Assembly (NCBI RefSeq): GCF_036803785.1
Contig: NZ_DAIRTR010000001.1
Coordinates: 1-64,000, forward strand
Direction of reading: 5' to 3'
Source: Pelomicrobium sp036803785
Lineage (GTDB): Bacteria > Pseudomonadota > Gammaproteobacteria > Burkholderiales > UBA6910
DNA length: 64,000 nucleotides
A program made the translations under genes and the position numbers. Positions 43,302 through 51,290 of this stretch are shown one piece after another; within the stretch, counting starts at the first letter, position 1; each line of letters begins with the position of its first letter. Under the pieces are notes generated by a model. The model saw only the letters and a list, made by a program, of their open reading frames with translations, was not told the DNA's origin and made no database searches.

Positions 43302-44449
43302 AGGCGGAAGCGGAACGCTGGACCGCCCGTCCCAGAGGTGCGTTCGGTCCGCGCCTGACGGAGGACAATGGTGTCGCCCGCCTTGAGCTCGCCACTCACC
43401 ACTTCGGTGTAGTTGCTATCGCTGATGCCGGTGCGGATCTGCACGGGCACGAGAAGTTTACCTTGCTCCAGGCGGTAGACCGTCCTGGTGCCAGGAGGTT
43501 CGGGGCGCTGGGAGCGCGCGAACGGGGCTTCACGCTCGCTCTGGGGCACGAAGCGCAATGCGGCGTTGGGAACGCGCAGAGCATTTTCTCGGGTGCGCAG
43601 AGTGATGTAGACATGGGCGGTCATCCCGGGAAGGAGTATGCCCTCCGGATTGTCCGCCGTGACTACGACGTTGTAGGTCACCACGTTCTGCTGCACTGTA
43701 GGGTTGAGGCGTATCTGGCTGACGATGCCGACAAAAGTCTGCTCCGGGAACGCGTCGACGGTGAAGCGCACCTGTTGGCCGATCTGAATGGCGCCCACGT
43801 CGGCTTCTGCCACCGCTGCATAGATCTGCATCTGCTTCAAGTCTTTGGCGATCTGGAACAGGGTGGGCGTCTGGAAGCTGGCGGCCACGGTCTGGCCCAC
43901 GTCCACGTTGCGGGCCACCACGATACCCGAGATGGGGGAGCGAATCACGGAATAGCGCAGATTGACCTGCTCCCGTTCGAGCTGGGCCCGGGCCGCCGCT
44001 ACCTGCGCTTCGGCCGCCTCGGTTTCCTTAATGGCGTCGTCCAACTGGGCCTGGTGTACGAAGCCCTTGGCCACCAGTTCCCGGGTGCGGCGCTCTTTCA
44101 CCTGGGCGAGCCGTAGGCTCGCCTCGGCGCTCGCTAGGTCGGCCTGGCGTTGAGCGATGGCCGCCTGGATGAGGGCGGGGTCCAGCTCGGCCAGGACCTG
44201 GCCAGCTTTCACCTGGTCGTTGAAGTCGACGTAAATTCTATGGACCGTACCTGAGATCTGGGTGCCTACGTTGACCAGAATCACCGGGTTCAAGGTACCG
44301 TTGGCGGCGATGGTCTGAACGATGTCACCCCGGTCGACGATGGCGGTCACATAAGGCGGGCGGTCGTTGACGCGATGGAGGTACTCCCAGCCGCCGGCGG
44401 CCGCGGCCAACGCCAGGGCCGCGACGAAAAGCATCGCTTTGATTCGCAT
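43298..44449 (-). CDS. periplasmic adaptor (MacA/HlyD family)
   Basis: The 383-residue membrane-fusion protein has an N-terminal anchor (about 5-22), lipoyl halves (GTLNPVILVNVGTQISGTV and YSVIRSPISGIVVARNVDVG), a coiled-coil hairpin rich in Ala, Glu and Gln between them and a C-terminal beta-barrel. It bridges the MacB-like permease to an outer-membrane channel that is not encoded here. The M at 44449 gives the usual short cytoplasmic start. Confidence 0.9.
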   Translation of the reverse strand: MRIKAMLFVAALALAAAAGGWEYLHRVNDRPPYVTAIVDRGDIVQTIAANGTLNPVILVNVGTQISGTVHRIYVDFNDQVKAGQVLAELDPALIQAAIAQRQADLASAEASLRLAQVKERRTRELVAKGFVHQAQLDDAIKETEAAEAQVAAARAQLEREQVNLRYSVIRSPISGIVVARNVDVGQTVAASFQTPTLFQIAKDLKQMQIYAAVAEADVGAIQIGQQVRFTVDAFPEQTFVGIVSQIRLNPTVQQNVVTYNVVVTADNPEGILLPGMTAHVYITLRTRENALRVPNAALRFVPQSEREAPFARSQRPEPPGTRTVYRLEQGKLLVPVQIRTGISDSNYTEVVSGELKAGDTIVLRQARTERTSGTGGPAFRFRL

Positions 44450-44539
44450 CGAATTCCGGGGCCGGAGTGAAAGGCATCTACCTTGCCTGATTATAACCAA
44501 CCGCCTGCCGGCCGAGGCGCCCTTGGCCAGGCGATTGGC

Positions 44540-46255
44540 TCAGGCAACGCCAGGATTGCCTTTAACACCGACCAGCTTGGGCAAGTTAAGTTTCGGCGTA
44601 GGGATTGTTTTCCGGTCCCTCAAGTAACGGGCCACCACTTCCCAGACGGGTTCTCCCGTCGCGCCCTCGGCCACCGGCGCCCATCCCGCCACTTTGTACT
44701 TTTTGGCCGGATCAAGGGGCTTACCCCTCAGGGTCATGTTGCTAATGCGGCGACCGATGGTCTCGTTAGGGGAACAGGTGTATTGGAGACCGCCAACCCG
44801 CACCATGTCTCCGCCTTGTTGAAGGTAAGGATCGGGATTGAACAGATTGTCGCACACGTCCTCCAGAATCATTTTGATCTGCTCTCCGCTCAGCTCATTG
44901 AGGGTGGTGTAGGGATAGGTGATGGCGGTTTGATCCATGAGCCGCTCCATGGTGATGGGTTCCCCCGGCAGGATGGTGGTGCCCCAGCGGAAGCCTGGAG
45001 AGAAGGCAATCTCCGCCCCCTTGACGGCCATCAGGGCGTCCAGGATCACTTGGTCGAAGGAGCCGTTGAAGTTGCCGCGCCGATAGAGGAGCCCTTCGCT
45101 CACCGCCAGCTTCTCCTGGAGCCGTTCTTCGTAGGGGGCACGGAGGCTGCGGATCAACCGTTCCATGTCCGGGTCCGGCGGCAGGAGATTGGCGAAGACC
45201 GGGACGAGCCGGTAGCGGTAATCGGCCACCTTTCCTCCTTTCACCTCCAGGTCCAGCACGCCCAGAAACTTGCCGTTGGAACCCCCGTTGGTGACCAGGG
45301 TCCGGCCGCTGGCGTTCTTGACTACCGAGGGCTGGGGGACCCCGTCATGGGTGTGCCCGCCCAGGATGACGTCGATGCCAGTCACTCGGGTGGCCAGCTT
45401 CAGGTCCACGTCCATGCCGTTGTGGGAGAGAAGCACCACCACCTGGGCGCCTTTGCCTCGTACCTCTTCCACCAGCTTCTGCAGCCGCTCGTCCTGGATA
45501 CCAAAAGACCATTCGGGAACCATGTAACGGGGATTGGCGATGGGGGTGTAAGGGAAAGCCTGGCCGATGATCGCCACCGGTACCCCGTTTATTTCCCGAA
45601 TCACGTAGGGCTCGAAGACCGGATCGCCGAAATCGGTGGTCTTGACGTTTTGGGCGACGAAGGCGACTTTGCCTTTGAAGTCTTTTTCCACCACCTCCTT
45701 CACCCGCTCGGCGCCCAGGGTGAACTCCCAGTGGGCGGTCATGATGTCCACCCCCAGTTGCAGGCAGGCGTCCACCATGTCCTGGCCCTGGGTCCAGAGG
45801 GCTGTGGCCGAGCCTTGCCACGTGTCGCCGCCGTCCAGAAGGAGGGCACCGGGTCGCTCCGCACGGAGCCATTTCACCAACGTAGCGAGATGGGCGAAAC
45901 CGCCCACCTTGCCGTAGGTGCGTGCCGCCTGGACGAAGTCCAAGTGGGTGAAGGCGTGGGCCTCTCGGGTACCGGGCCGGATGCCGTAGTGCTTGAGCAG
46001 CGCTTCCCCCACCAGGTGGGGTGGCTGACCCGCAGCGGCCCCCACACCGATGTTGACGCTCGGCTCCCGGAAATAGATGGGCAGAAGCTGGGCGTGGCAG
46101 TCGGTCATGTGCAGCAGGCTCACCTGCCCGAAGCGGGGGATTCGATAGAACGTTTCCGGCTGGGCTTCGGCCAAGGCCGAGCGGCTTCCCAAGGGCAGGC
46201 CCGCTGCGGCGGCAGTGGCCAGGACCTGAAGAAACTCGCGCCGGGTCATGGACAT
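44540..46255 (-). CDS. soxB: SoxB, thiosulfohydrolase of the Sox complex
   Basis: The 571-residue dimanganese hydrolase releases sulfate from SoxY-bound thiosulfate adducts in the periplasm. A Tat signal (TRREFLQVLATAAAAG) is followed by the metallophosphatase motifs TDCHAQL, LLDGGDTWQGS, LLSHNGMDVD and GGHTHDG and the 5'-nucleotidase C-terminal domain. Three ATGs stand in a row; 46255 is chosen because AGGAGG lies six bases ahead, whereas 46261 directly abuts it. It is downstream of soxYZ, separated by a terminator-like hairpin. Confidence 0.95.
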   Translation of the reverse strand: MSMTRREFLQVLATAAAAGLPLGSRSALAEAQPETFYRIPRFGQVSLLHMTDCHAQLLPIYFREPSVNIGVGAAAGQPPHLVGEALLKHYGIRPGTREAHAFTHLDFVQAARTYGKVGGFAHLATLVKWLRAERPGALLLDGGDTWQGSATALWTQGQDMVDACLQLGVDIMTAHWEFTLGAERVKEVVEKDFKGKVAFVAQNVKTTDFGDPVFEPYVIREINGVPVAIIGQAFPYTPIANPRYMVPEWSFGIQDERLQKLVEEVRGKGAQVVVLLSHNGMDVDLKLATRVTGIDVILGGHTHDGVPQPSVVKNASGRTLVTNGGSNGKFLGVLDLEVKGGKVADYRYRLVPVFANLLPPDPDMERLIRSLRAPYEERLQEKLAVSEGLLYRRGNFNGSFDQVILDALMAVKGAEIAFSPGFRWGTTILPGEPITMERLMDQTAITYPYTTLNELSGEQIKMILEDVCDNLFNPDPYLQQGGDMVRVGGLQYTCSPNETIGRRISNMTLRGKPLDPAKKYKVAGWAPVAEGATGEPVWEVVARYLRDRKTIPTPKLNLPKLVGVKGNPGVA

Positions 46256-46289
46256 GGACATCCTCCTGGGTTTTTACTGGGGCTTTTTG

Positions 46290-46325
46290 AAAACGAAAAG
46301 CCCGAGAGCTTGCTCCCGGGCCTTC
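46290..46325 (-). terminator. minus-strand terminator between soxZ and soxB
   Basis: Read on the minus strand, GCCCGGGAG-CAAG-CTCTCGGGC (nine pairs, one G-T) is followed by TTTTCGTTTT. It should reduce read-through from soxYZ into soxB. Confidence 0.75.
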
Positions 46326-46389
46326 GGCTTACGCCAGAATGGTGGTCGGCTGGCGCATGGCTCTCCTGCGGAAAGCCCAGCCTGGCCGA

Positions 46390-46701
46390 TCAGCCAACGG
46401 TGGTCTCGATGCTGTCGGATTCGCCCTTGTTGTCGATCCAGCTCACCTTCACCTTGTCGCCTGCCTTGGCGCCCTTCACCCGGAAGCCCAAGAACGGGTT
46501 CCTGGAAACCGCCTGGCTCCACTGAGCATCCAGGACCGGTTTGCCGTTAAGCGTGGCGGTCACATTGGTGATGAAGTGGGCGGGAACAGGTTGACCGGTC
46601 TTGGGGTCCTTGCGCTGGCCGGTTTCCATGGGATGGTTGATCAGCAATTTCACGTCGGCCACGTCGCCCTGCATGGTGGCCCGGATTTTCATGCTCGCCA
46701 T
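46390..46701 (-). CDS. soxZ: SoxZ, sulfur-carrier complex subunit
   Basis: The 103-residue immunoglobulin-like protein pairs with SoxY to form the carrier that holds sulfur intermediates. It begins MASMKIRATMQGDVADVKLL and ends in a SWIDNKGESDS strand typical of SoxZ. It has no signal peptide and is co-exported with SoxY. ATG 46701 follows GGAGG on the minus strand; a longer frame would add an unrelated leader. It lies 40 bases after soxY. Confidence 0.94.
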   Translation of the reverse strand: MASMKIRATMQGDVADVKLLINHPMETGQRKDPKTGQPVPAHFITNVTATLNGKPVLDAQWSQAVSRNPFLGFRVKGAKAGDKVKVSWIDNKGESDSIETTVG

Positions 46702-46741
46702 GATGTCGTCCTCCTGGGAATCGCTCTTTTGCGAGTACCGG

Positions 46742-47212
46742 TTAGCCGCCGCACCCGCCGATGGTGACCTTGACCTCTTTCGAGGCCACATAATGCTTTC
46801 CACCCGCGGTCACCAGCGCCATCACATTGGAGGTCTGGCCCATCTTGATGCGAAAGCTCACATAACCTTCCGCCCCGTTGCCCAGGTTAAAACTGCCGGT
46901 CAGCGGGAACGGGTTTTTCTCTGCGATCACGGCGATGCGCTCGGTTCCGGCGATCTTGCTGGTCACCTCCACAGGTACCACGGCGCCGTTTTCGGCGATG
47001 TCGGGGGCCTTGATCACGATGTCGGCAGACTCGATCGGAGCGCCAACGCCGATCGTCTTCAGCACATCCTCCACCTTTTTCGCCTCGAAAGCGGCCTTGT
47101 TCCATTCGGCTGCCAAGACGGCTTTGGGCCGAATCAACCCCGCTGCCGCGGCCACTGCCAGGGTGCCTGCGGCTCCCGTGCCTTTCAGGATCGCTCTACG
47201 CAATGGATTCAT
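46742..47212 (-). CDS. soxY: SoxY, covalent sulfur carrier
   Basis: The 156-residue protein has a Tat-type signal (NPLRRAILKGTGAAG) and the diagnostic swinging C terminus GGCGG, whose C154 carries the sulfur substrate. ATG 47212 places a GGAGGAG ribosome site just ahead and the twin-arginine at residues 5-6. It is the first gene of soxYZ, with two partial ATTAG-N6-CTAAT dyads in the 247-bp upstream gap. soxA, soxX and soxCD are not in the window. Confidence 0.95.
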   Translation of the reverse strand: MNPLRRAILKGTGAAGTLAVAAAAGLIRPKAVLAAEWNKAAFEAKKVEDVLKTIGVGAPIESADIVIKAPDIAENGAVVPVEVTSKIAGTERIAVIAEKNPFPLTGSFNLGNGAEGYVSFRIKMGQTSNVMALVTAGGKHYVASKEVKVTIGGCGG

Positions 47213-47267
47213 GGCTCTCTCCTCCTTTGGCCGGACTGCGGATCCGACACTCTTCCTGGGACAAAGA

Positions 47268-47283
47268 ATTAGCATAACTTAAT
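47268..47283. promoter_or_regulatory. sulfur-regulon dyad, soxYZ proximal site (one mismatch)
   Basis: ATTAG-CATAAC-TTAAT differs by one base from the ATTAG-N6-CTAAT dyad found before soe, rhd and hdrC1. It ends 56 bases upstream of the soxY start on the minus strand. Confidence 0.55.
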
Positions 47284-47334
47284 TTTCTGCGACGTCAAAG
47301 CCCCGGTCGCCCGAAAAAAATCGCTTTCCTTTCC

Positions 47335-47350
47335 AATAGTTATGCCTAAT
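47335..47350. promoter_or_regulatory. sulfur-regulon dyad, soxYZ distal site (one mismatch)
   Basis: AATAG-TTATGC-CTAAT is the second near-match in the soxYZ upstream gap. The inner halves of this and the proximal site are also inverted copies of each other (GAATTAGCATAAC versus GTTATGCCTAATTC). Confidence 0.5.
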
Positions 47351-47459
47351 TCGAGGATAAACTCCGTTTATGGCACTTGGGTTCTTGCAATAGCCTGCGT
47401 CCCGTTGCAGGGTCAATATAGTAAACGCACCTGCTAGACAAAAAATTCCCTGAGTCCTT

Positions 47460-48893
47460 TCAACGGACCGCTTCCCGTTGCAGGGCTGCCAGCTCTCGCC
47501 GCAACTCCCGCAGCCGGGCCTCGACGATGGAGAGTTGATAAAAGTCTCCTCCGCTACGAGCGGCAAGCTCTAACTGCTGCACGGCGCCGCTCAGGTCTCC
47601 TTCCCGGACATAGGCTTCCGCCTGGGCACGATGGGCGGCGAGCGGCTCCCCCCGTGCCCCGTGCGCTTCGGCCTGTAGCCGGTAGAGGCGGGGATCGTCG
47701 GGGAAGTATTCGAGCTGGCTCGAGACGAACCGCACCGCCGCCTCGGCTTGTCCGTCGGCGAGAAGCGCCCGGGCGTAATCGTAAACAAGGGCCCGGTGTT
47801 GGGGGAAAGTGGCTAAGGCTTTCCGGTAGTGTTCGAGTGCTTCCGAGCGCTTTCCCTGGGCGAGGAGCAGTTCGCCCGCCAGCGTTTCCACCATCGGGTG
47901 GGCCGGGAAGTGGCCGCGCAGCGCCTTAAGTTCTGCCTCGGCCCGGGAAAGCTGCTGGGCCCGGACCAGCGCCCGCGCCAACCCATAGCGGGTCGCCATT
48001 TCGTGGGCGTACTTTTTCTCCCTGATCCATGCCTCGAAGTCCCTTACCGCATCCAGGGCTGGGCCTTGCATGGCTTGCAGCTTGGCGCGGATCAGGAAAA
48101 AGTCAGCGCTGTCCGGCACCTGCCGGTAGGGCAGAGACTGGACTCGGTTCTGGATGTCGGCGATGCGCTCGTAGGTGAGGGGGTGGGTACGCAGGTAGGC
48201 TGGAGCCGCCGATTCCTGAAACCGGCCCGCCCGCTGCAGCTTTTCGAAAAAAGCGGGCATGGCACGGGGGTCGAAGCCGGCGCGCTCCAGGATTTGGAGC
48301 CCGACCCGGTCAGCCTCCCGTTCCGCGTCCCGGGAGAAGTTGAGTTGGGCCTGGATCGCCGCCGCCTGGGAAGTGACGATGGCTGCTTCGGCCACCTGCG
48401 GGTTGGAGCGGGCGGCCAGGATGGCAAGCGCCAGCGCCGCCAGCGTAGGCAGGGTGGCTTGCTCTTGTTTGGCGATCATGCGGGCGATGTGGTGCTGGGT
48501 GACGTGGGCGATTTCGTGGGCAAGCACCCCAGCCACCTCCGACTCGGACTGGGCGGCAAGCAATAGCCCCGTGTGCACGATGATCACTCCGCCTACGAAC
48601 GCGGCGGCGTTGATAGAGGGATCCTTGATCAGGAAAAAGCGGAAGTTCTGGCGCGCCCCCGGGCTGTTAGCGACTAGGCGATGGCCCAGGGCGTTCAAGT
48701 AGTCGGAGAGCTCCGCATCGTCCACCAGGGCGGGGCTGCGCCGGATTTCTCGGACGATTTCGTCGGCGATACGCTGCTCGAGCTGGGGGCTCAATTGGGC
48801 GGCCGCGGTGTCTCCCAGCTCCGGCAGTTGCTGGGCGCTCACCACGGCCGCTGCCCCCAGGCACACACCCACGATCAGGTGACGCAGTTTCAT
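47460..48893 (-). CDS. bepA: periplasmic M48 metalloprotease with TPR repeats (BepA/YfgC-like)
   Basis: The 477-residue protein has a Sec signal peptide (1-20), an M48 protease domain with zinc motif HEIAHVTQHH (about residue 134) and the downstream E-x-x-A-D glutamate (RDAEREADRVG), and a C-terminal TPR array (about 300-470). BepA monitors assembly of LptD and other outer-membrane proteins. ATG 48893 gives the signal peptide directly; longer frames run into the divergent moaC gene. No functional link to the sox genes is evident. Confidence 0.9.
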   Translation of the reverse strand: MKLRHLIVGVCLGAAAVVSAQQLPELGDTAAAQLSPQLEQRIADEIVREIRRSPALVDDAELSDYLNALGHRLVANSPGARQNFRFFLIKDPSINAAAFVGGVIIVHTGLLLAAQSESEVAGVLAHEIAHVTQHHIARMIAKQEQATLPTLAALALAILAARSNPQVAEAAIVTSQAAAIQAQLNFSRDAEREADRVGLQILERAGFDPRAMPAFFEKLQRAGRFQESAAPAYLRTHPLTYERIADIQNRVQSLPYRQVPDSADFFLIRAKLQAMQGPALDAVRDFEAWIREKKYAHEMATRYGLARALVRAQQLSRAEAELKALRGHFPAHPMVETLAGELLLAQGKRSEALEHYRKALATFPQHRALVYDYARALLADGQAEAAVRFVSSQLEYFPDDPRLYRLQAEAHGARGEPLAAHRAQAEAYVREGDLSGAVQQLELAARSGGDFYQLSIVEARLRELRRELAALQREAVR

Positions 48894-48948
48894 ACTGCTC
48901 GGTATGATTGGGACAGGCGGGCGGAGTTCAATCGATGGAGGCGCTATC

Positions 48949-49428
48949 ATGACACAGGGACTGACCCATTTCGACGCGAGCGGCCAGGCCCACATGGTGG
49001 ATGTGGGGGAAAAAGCGGAAACCCGCCGCGTGGCGCGGGCAGCGGGGACGATCTGCATGCGGCCAGAGACGCTGAAACTCATCCTGGAAGGCGGGGCCAA
49101 GAAGGGCGACGTGCTGGCAGTGGCCCGCATCGCCGGCATCCAAGCGTCCAAGCGCACGGCAGAGCTCATTCCCCTATGCCACCCCGTGGCCCTCACTCGC
49201 ATCCAGGTGGAGTTCGTCATCGACGAGAAGCGCAGCGCCGTCGATTGCCAGGTGACCGCCGAGACCGTGGGGCGCACGGGCGTGGAAATGGAGGCGCTCA
49301 CCGCGGTGAGCGTCGCTCTGCTTACGGTCTACGACATGTGCAAGGCGGTGGACCGGGGCATGCGGCTGGAGGCAATCCGGCTGCTCGAGAAGCAGGGCGG
49401 CAAGTCGGGCCATTGGATCGGGAGTTGA
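48949..49428 (+). CDS. moaC: cyclic pyranopterin monophosphate synthase MoaC
   Basis: The 159-residue enzyme (E. coli 161) makes cPMP, an early step of molybdenum-cofactor synthesis. It shows FDASGQAHMVDVGEK, the substrate-binding LIPLCHPVAL and GRTGVEMEALTAVSVALLTVYDMCKA motifs. ATG 48949 is the standard start. Its cofactor is needed by both molybdoenzymes in this window, formate dehydrogenase and SoeA. It is divergent from bepA and is followed by the kinase gene after 36 bases. Confidence 0.96.
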   Translation: MTQGLTHFDASGQAHMVDVGEKAETRRVARAAGTICMRPETLKLILEGGAKKGDVLAVARIAGIQASKRTAELIPLCHPVALTRIQVEFVIDEKRSAVDCQVTAETVGRTGVEMEALTAVSVALLTVYDMCKAVDRGMRLEAIRLLEKQGGKSGHWIGS

Positions 49429-49464
49429 GCTCTCTCCTTTCGACTTTGTCGCGCGGGGGTGGCG

Positions 49465-50763
49465 ATGGACAAGATCGGCAAATACCAGGTGGTGCGCAAG
49501 ATCGGCAGCGGCGCCACCAGCGCTGTCTACCTGTGCCTCGACCCCTTCACCCAGCGGGAGGTGGCGATCAAGCTGATCTACCCCGAGGCGCTCAAGGACA
49601 AGGCCAAGGGCAAGCTCTACCGCAAGCTGTTTCTGACCGAGGCTTCCCTCGCGGGCAAGCTCAAACACCCCCACATCGTCGAGATCATCGACGCGGTGGT
49701 GGAGGAAGAGCAAAGCTATATCGTCATGGAATACGTGCCGGGCTCCACCCTGGAGCGGTTTTGCGAGGTGGACAGCCTGCTCCCCCTCTCTGACGTGATC
49801 GAGATCATTTACAAGTGCTGCAAGGCCCTCGACTACGCCCAGCGCCACGGCGTGATCCACCGGGACATCAAGCCGGCTAACATCCTCCTTCCCGGCGGCA
49901 CGGACATCAAGATCTCGGACTTCGGGGCGGCCATCACGGCGGACTCCCTGCATACCACCCAGATCAGCGCCGTGGGCTCGCCCGCCTACATGTCGCCCCA
50001 ACAGATCAAGGAACATCCGCTCACTCACCAGACCGACATCTACTCCCTGGGCGTGGTGATGTACAAGGCCCTCACGGGACGGCTTCCCTTCAGCGCCAGC
50101 ACCAACGTGAGCATGATCTACCAGATTCTGAACGCCGAGCCGCCCAAGCCGAGCAGCCTGCGGCCGGAGATTCCCCCGGCTCTGGACGCGGTCGTGCTCA
50201 AGGCCATGGCCAAGGACTTGGAGGGGCGCTACCAGTCGTGGGAACAGTTCGCCCGCGACCTGGCGAACGTCCACGAGCTGGTGAAAGGCTCGGTGCAGGA
50301 GATCTCAGACACCGAAAAATTCAATGCCCTGCGCTCTCTCCCGTTCTTTCGGGAGTTTACGGATGTGGAGCTATGGGAAGTCGTGCGCATCAGTTCGTGG
50401 CACCGTTATCCCCAAGGCACCACGCTGATCCGCGAGGGCGACAGCGGCAGCTCGTTTTACGTCCTCACCTCGGGCGAAGTGAGCGTCACCGTGGATGGAA
50501 AGCTGCTCAACATGCTCAAAGCGGGGGACTGCTTCGGGGAGATGGCCTATCTCGCCCGGCGCGCGTTTACTCGCTCCGCCACGGTGGCTACGCTCACCGA
50601 GGTGACGGTGGTGGAAATCGACGCCGAGATGTTGAACAACGCCTCCGTGGCCTGCCGCCAGAAGTTCAATGGTGCCTTCCTGGGCATCCTGGTGGATCGG
50701 CTGGCCATGGCCAACGCACGGCTCTCCCAACTCCTCGCCGAGCGCCAGATCACGCTGCTTTGA
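49465..50763 (+). CDS. Hanks-type Ser/Thr protein kinase fused to a cyclic-nucleotide-binding domain
   Basis: The 432-residue protein has a kinase domain (4-265): GSGATSAVYLC loop, AIKLIY lysine, catalytic HRDIKPANI (H132, D134), DFGAA and the APE-equivalent SPAYMSPQQ. It is followed by a cNMP-binding domain (about 285-415) with EGDSGSSFYVLTSGEV and the phosphate-binding-cassette region GDCFGEMAYL. No membrane segment is seen, so it is cytoplasmic. A cyclic nucleotide could gate the kinase. The candidate antagonists (PP2C, FHA, MBL phosphodiesterase) sit 24 kb away. ATG 49465 is used; a GTG at 49459 is possible. Confidence 0.9.
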   Translation: MDKIGKYQVVRKIGSGATSAVYLCLDPFTQREVAIKLIYPEALKDKAKGKLYRKLFLTEASLAGKLKHPHIVEIIDAVVEEEQSYIVMEYVPGSTLERFCEVDSLLPLSDVIEIIYKCCKALDYAQRHGVIHRDIKPANILLPGGTDIKISDFGAAITADSLHTTQISAVGSPAYMSPQQIKEHPLTHQTDIYSLGVVMYKALTGRLPFSASTNVSMIYQILNAEPPKPSSLRPEIPPALDAVVLKAMAKDLEGRYQSWEQFARDLANVHELVKGSVQEISDTEKFNALRSLPFFREFTDVELWEVVRISSWHRYPQGTTLIREGDSGSSFYVLTSGEVSVTVDGKLLNMLKAGDCFGEMAYLARRAFTRSATVATLTEVTVVEIDAEMLNNASVACRQKFNGAFLGILVDRLAMANARLSQLLAERQITLL

Positions 50764-50820
50764 GCGTCTGGGGATAGATGGTTCGTACAGCGGCTGCCGG
50801 GGAAGGGGTAACCCTAGCGC

Positions 50821-51129
50821 TCATTTTCCCAGCGCCGGAGAGCTGAAATAGTGCTCCATCAGGCTGCGGTCCCGCCACAGCTTTTCGTCTAGGAGTGCAG
50901 CCGGGACTTTATACCGATGCGCTGGGTCCACGGGCATCTCCTGGACGATGCGCTCGATGTCCTCATAGGCAATTTTTCGCAGCAGCCCCCCTCCCGAGGT
51001 CTCGCGGACGATCATGAATTTCTCGTAGGTGCGCAAGACGTGGAAATTCGCCGGCCGAGTCTTGCCGGTGGCGGCATCGCGCCATGTCACTGTATAGCGG
51101 GTGTCCTCCTTGAAGTGGCTCTTGTCCAC
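50821..51129 (-). CDS. small conserved-looking protein of unknown function, divergent from soeA
   Basis: The 102-residue soluble protein is rich in charged residues, with no signal peptide, membrane segment or cysteine. Features seen are an N-terminal strand-rich half (TRYTVTWRDAATGKTRPANF), IVRETSGGGLLRKI and a C-terminal YKVPAALLDEKLWRDRSLMEHYF. I do not recognise a family. It starts 15 bases from the ATTAG-N6-CTAAT dyad shared with soeA on the other strand, so it is probably co-regulated with sulfite oxidation. Confidence 0.7.
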   Translation of the reverse strand: MDKSHFKEDTRYTVTWRDAATGKTRPANFHVLRTYEKFMIVRETSGGGLLRKIAYEDIERIVQEMPVDPAHRYKVPAALLDEKLWRDRSLMEHYFSSPALGK

Positions 51130-51143
51130 GGTGGCCTCCGTGC

Positions 51144-51159
51144 ATTAGGAAATGCTAAT
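51144..51159. promoter_or_regulatory. sulfur-regulon dyad between the small gene and soeA
   Basis: ATTAG-GAAATG-CTAAT has perfect five-base arms. A second small palindrome (TGCTAA-T-TTAGCA) overlaps its right side. It lies in the divergent promoter region. Confidence 0.7.
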
Positions 51160-51290
51160 TTAGCATAGTGGGCCTGCTGCCTCAATCGACCTTATTCCCT
51201 ATAAAAGAGAAGGGCGAGGTCTATAAAAAAATTCCTTTGCTGAGAACGATTTTGTTTTGCACAATAGCAACCTTTTCGCGATTCCTACCC

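Noticed and set aside
44483..46525. 680-codon open frame antisense to soxB
   Set aside because: soxB is certain on the minus strand; the opposite frame has shadow-like composition and extends over soxZ.
46339..47282. Plus-strand open frames over soxZ and soxY
   Set aside because: soxY and soxZ are clear on the minus strand with signal and GGCGG motif; these are shadows.
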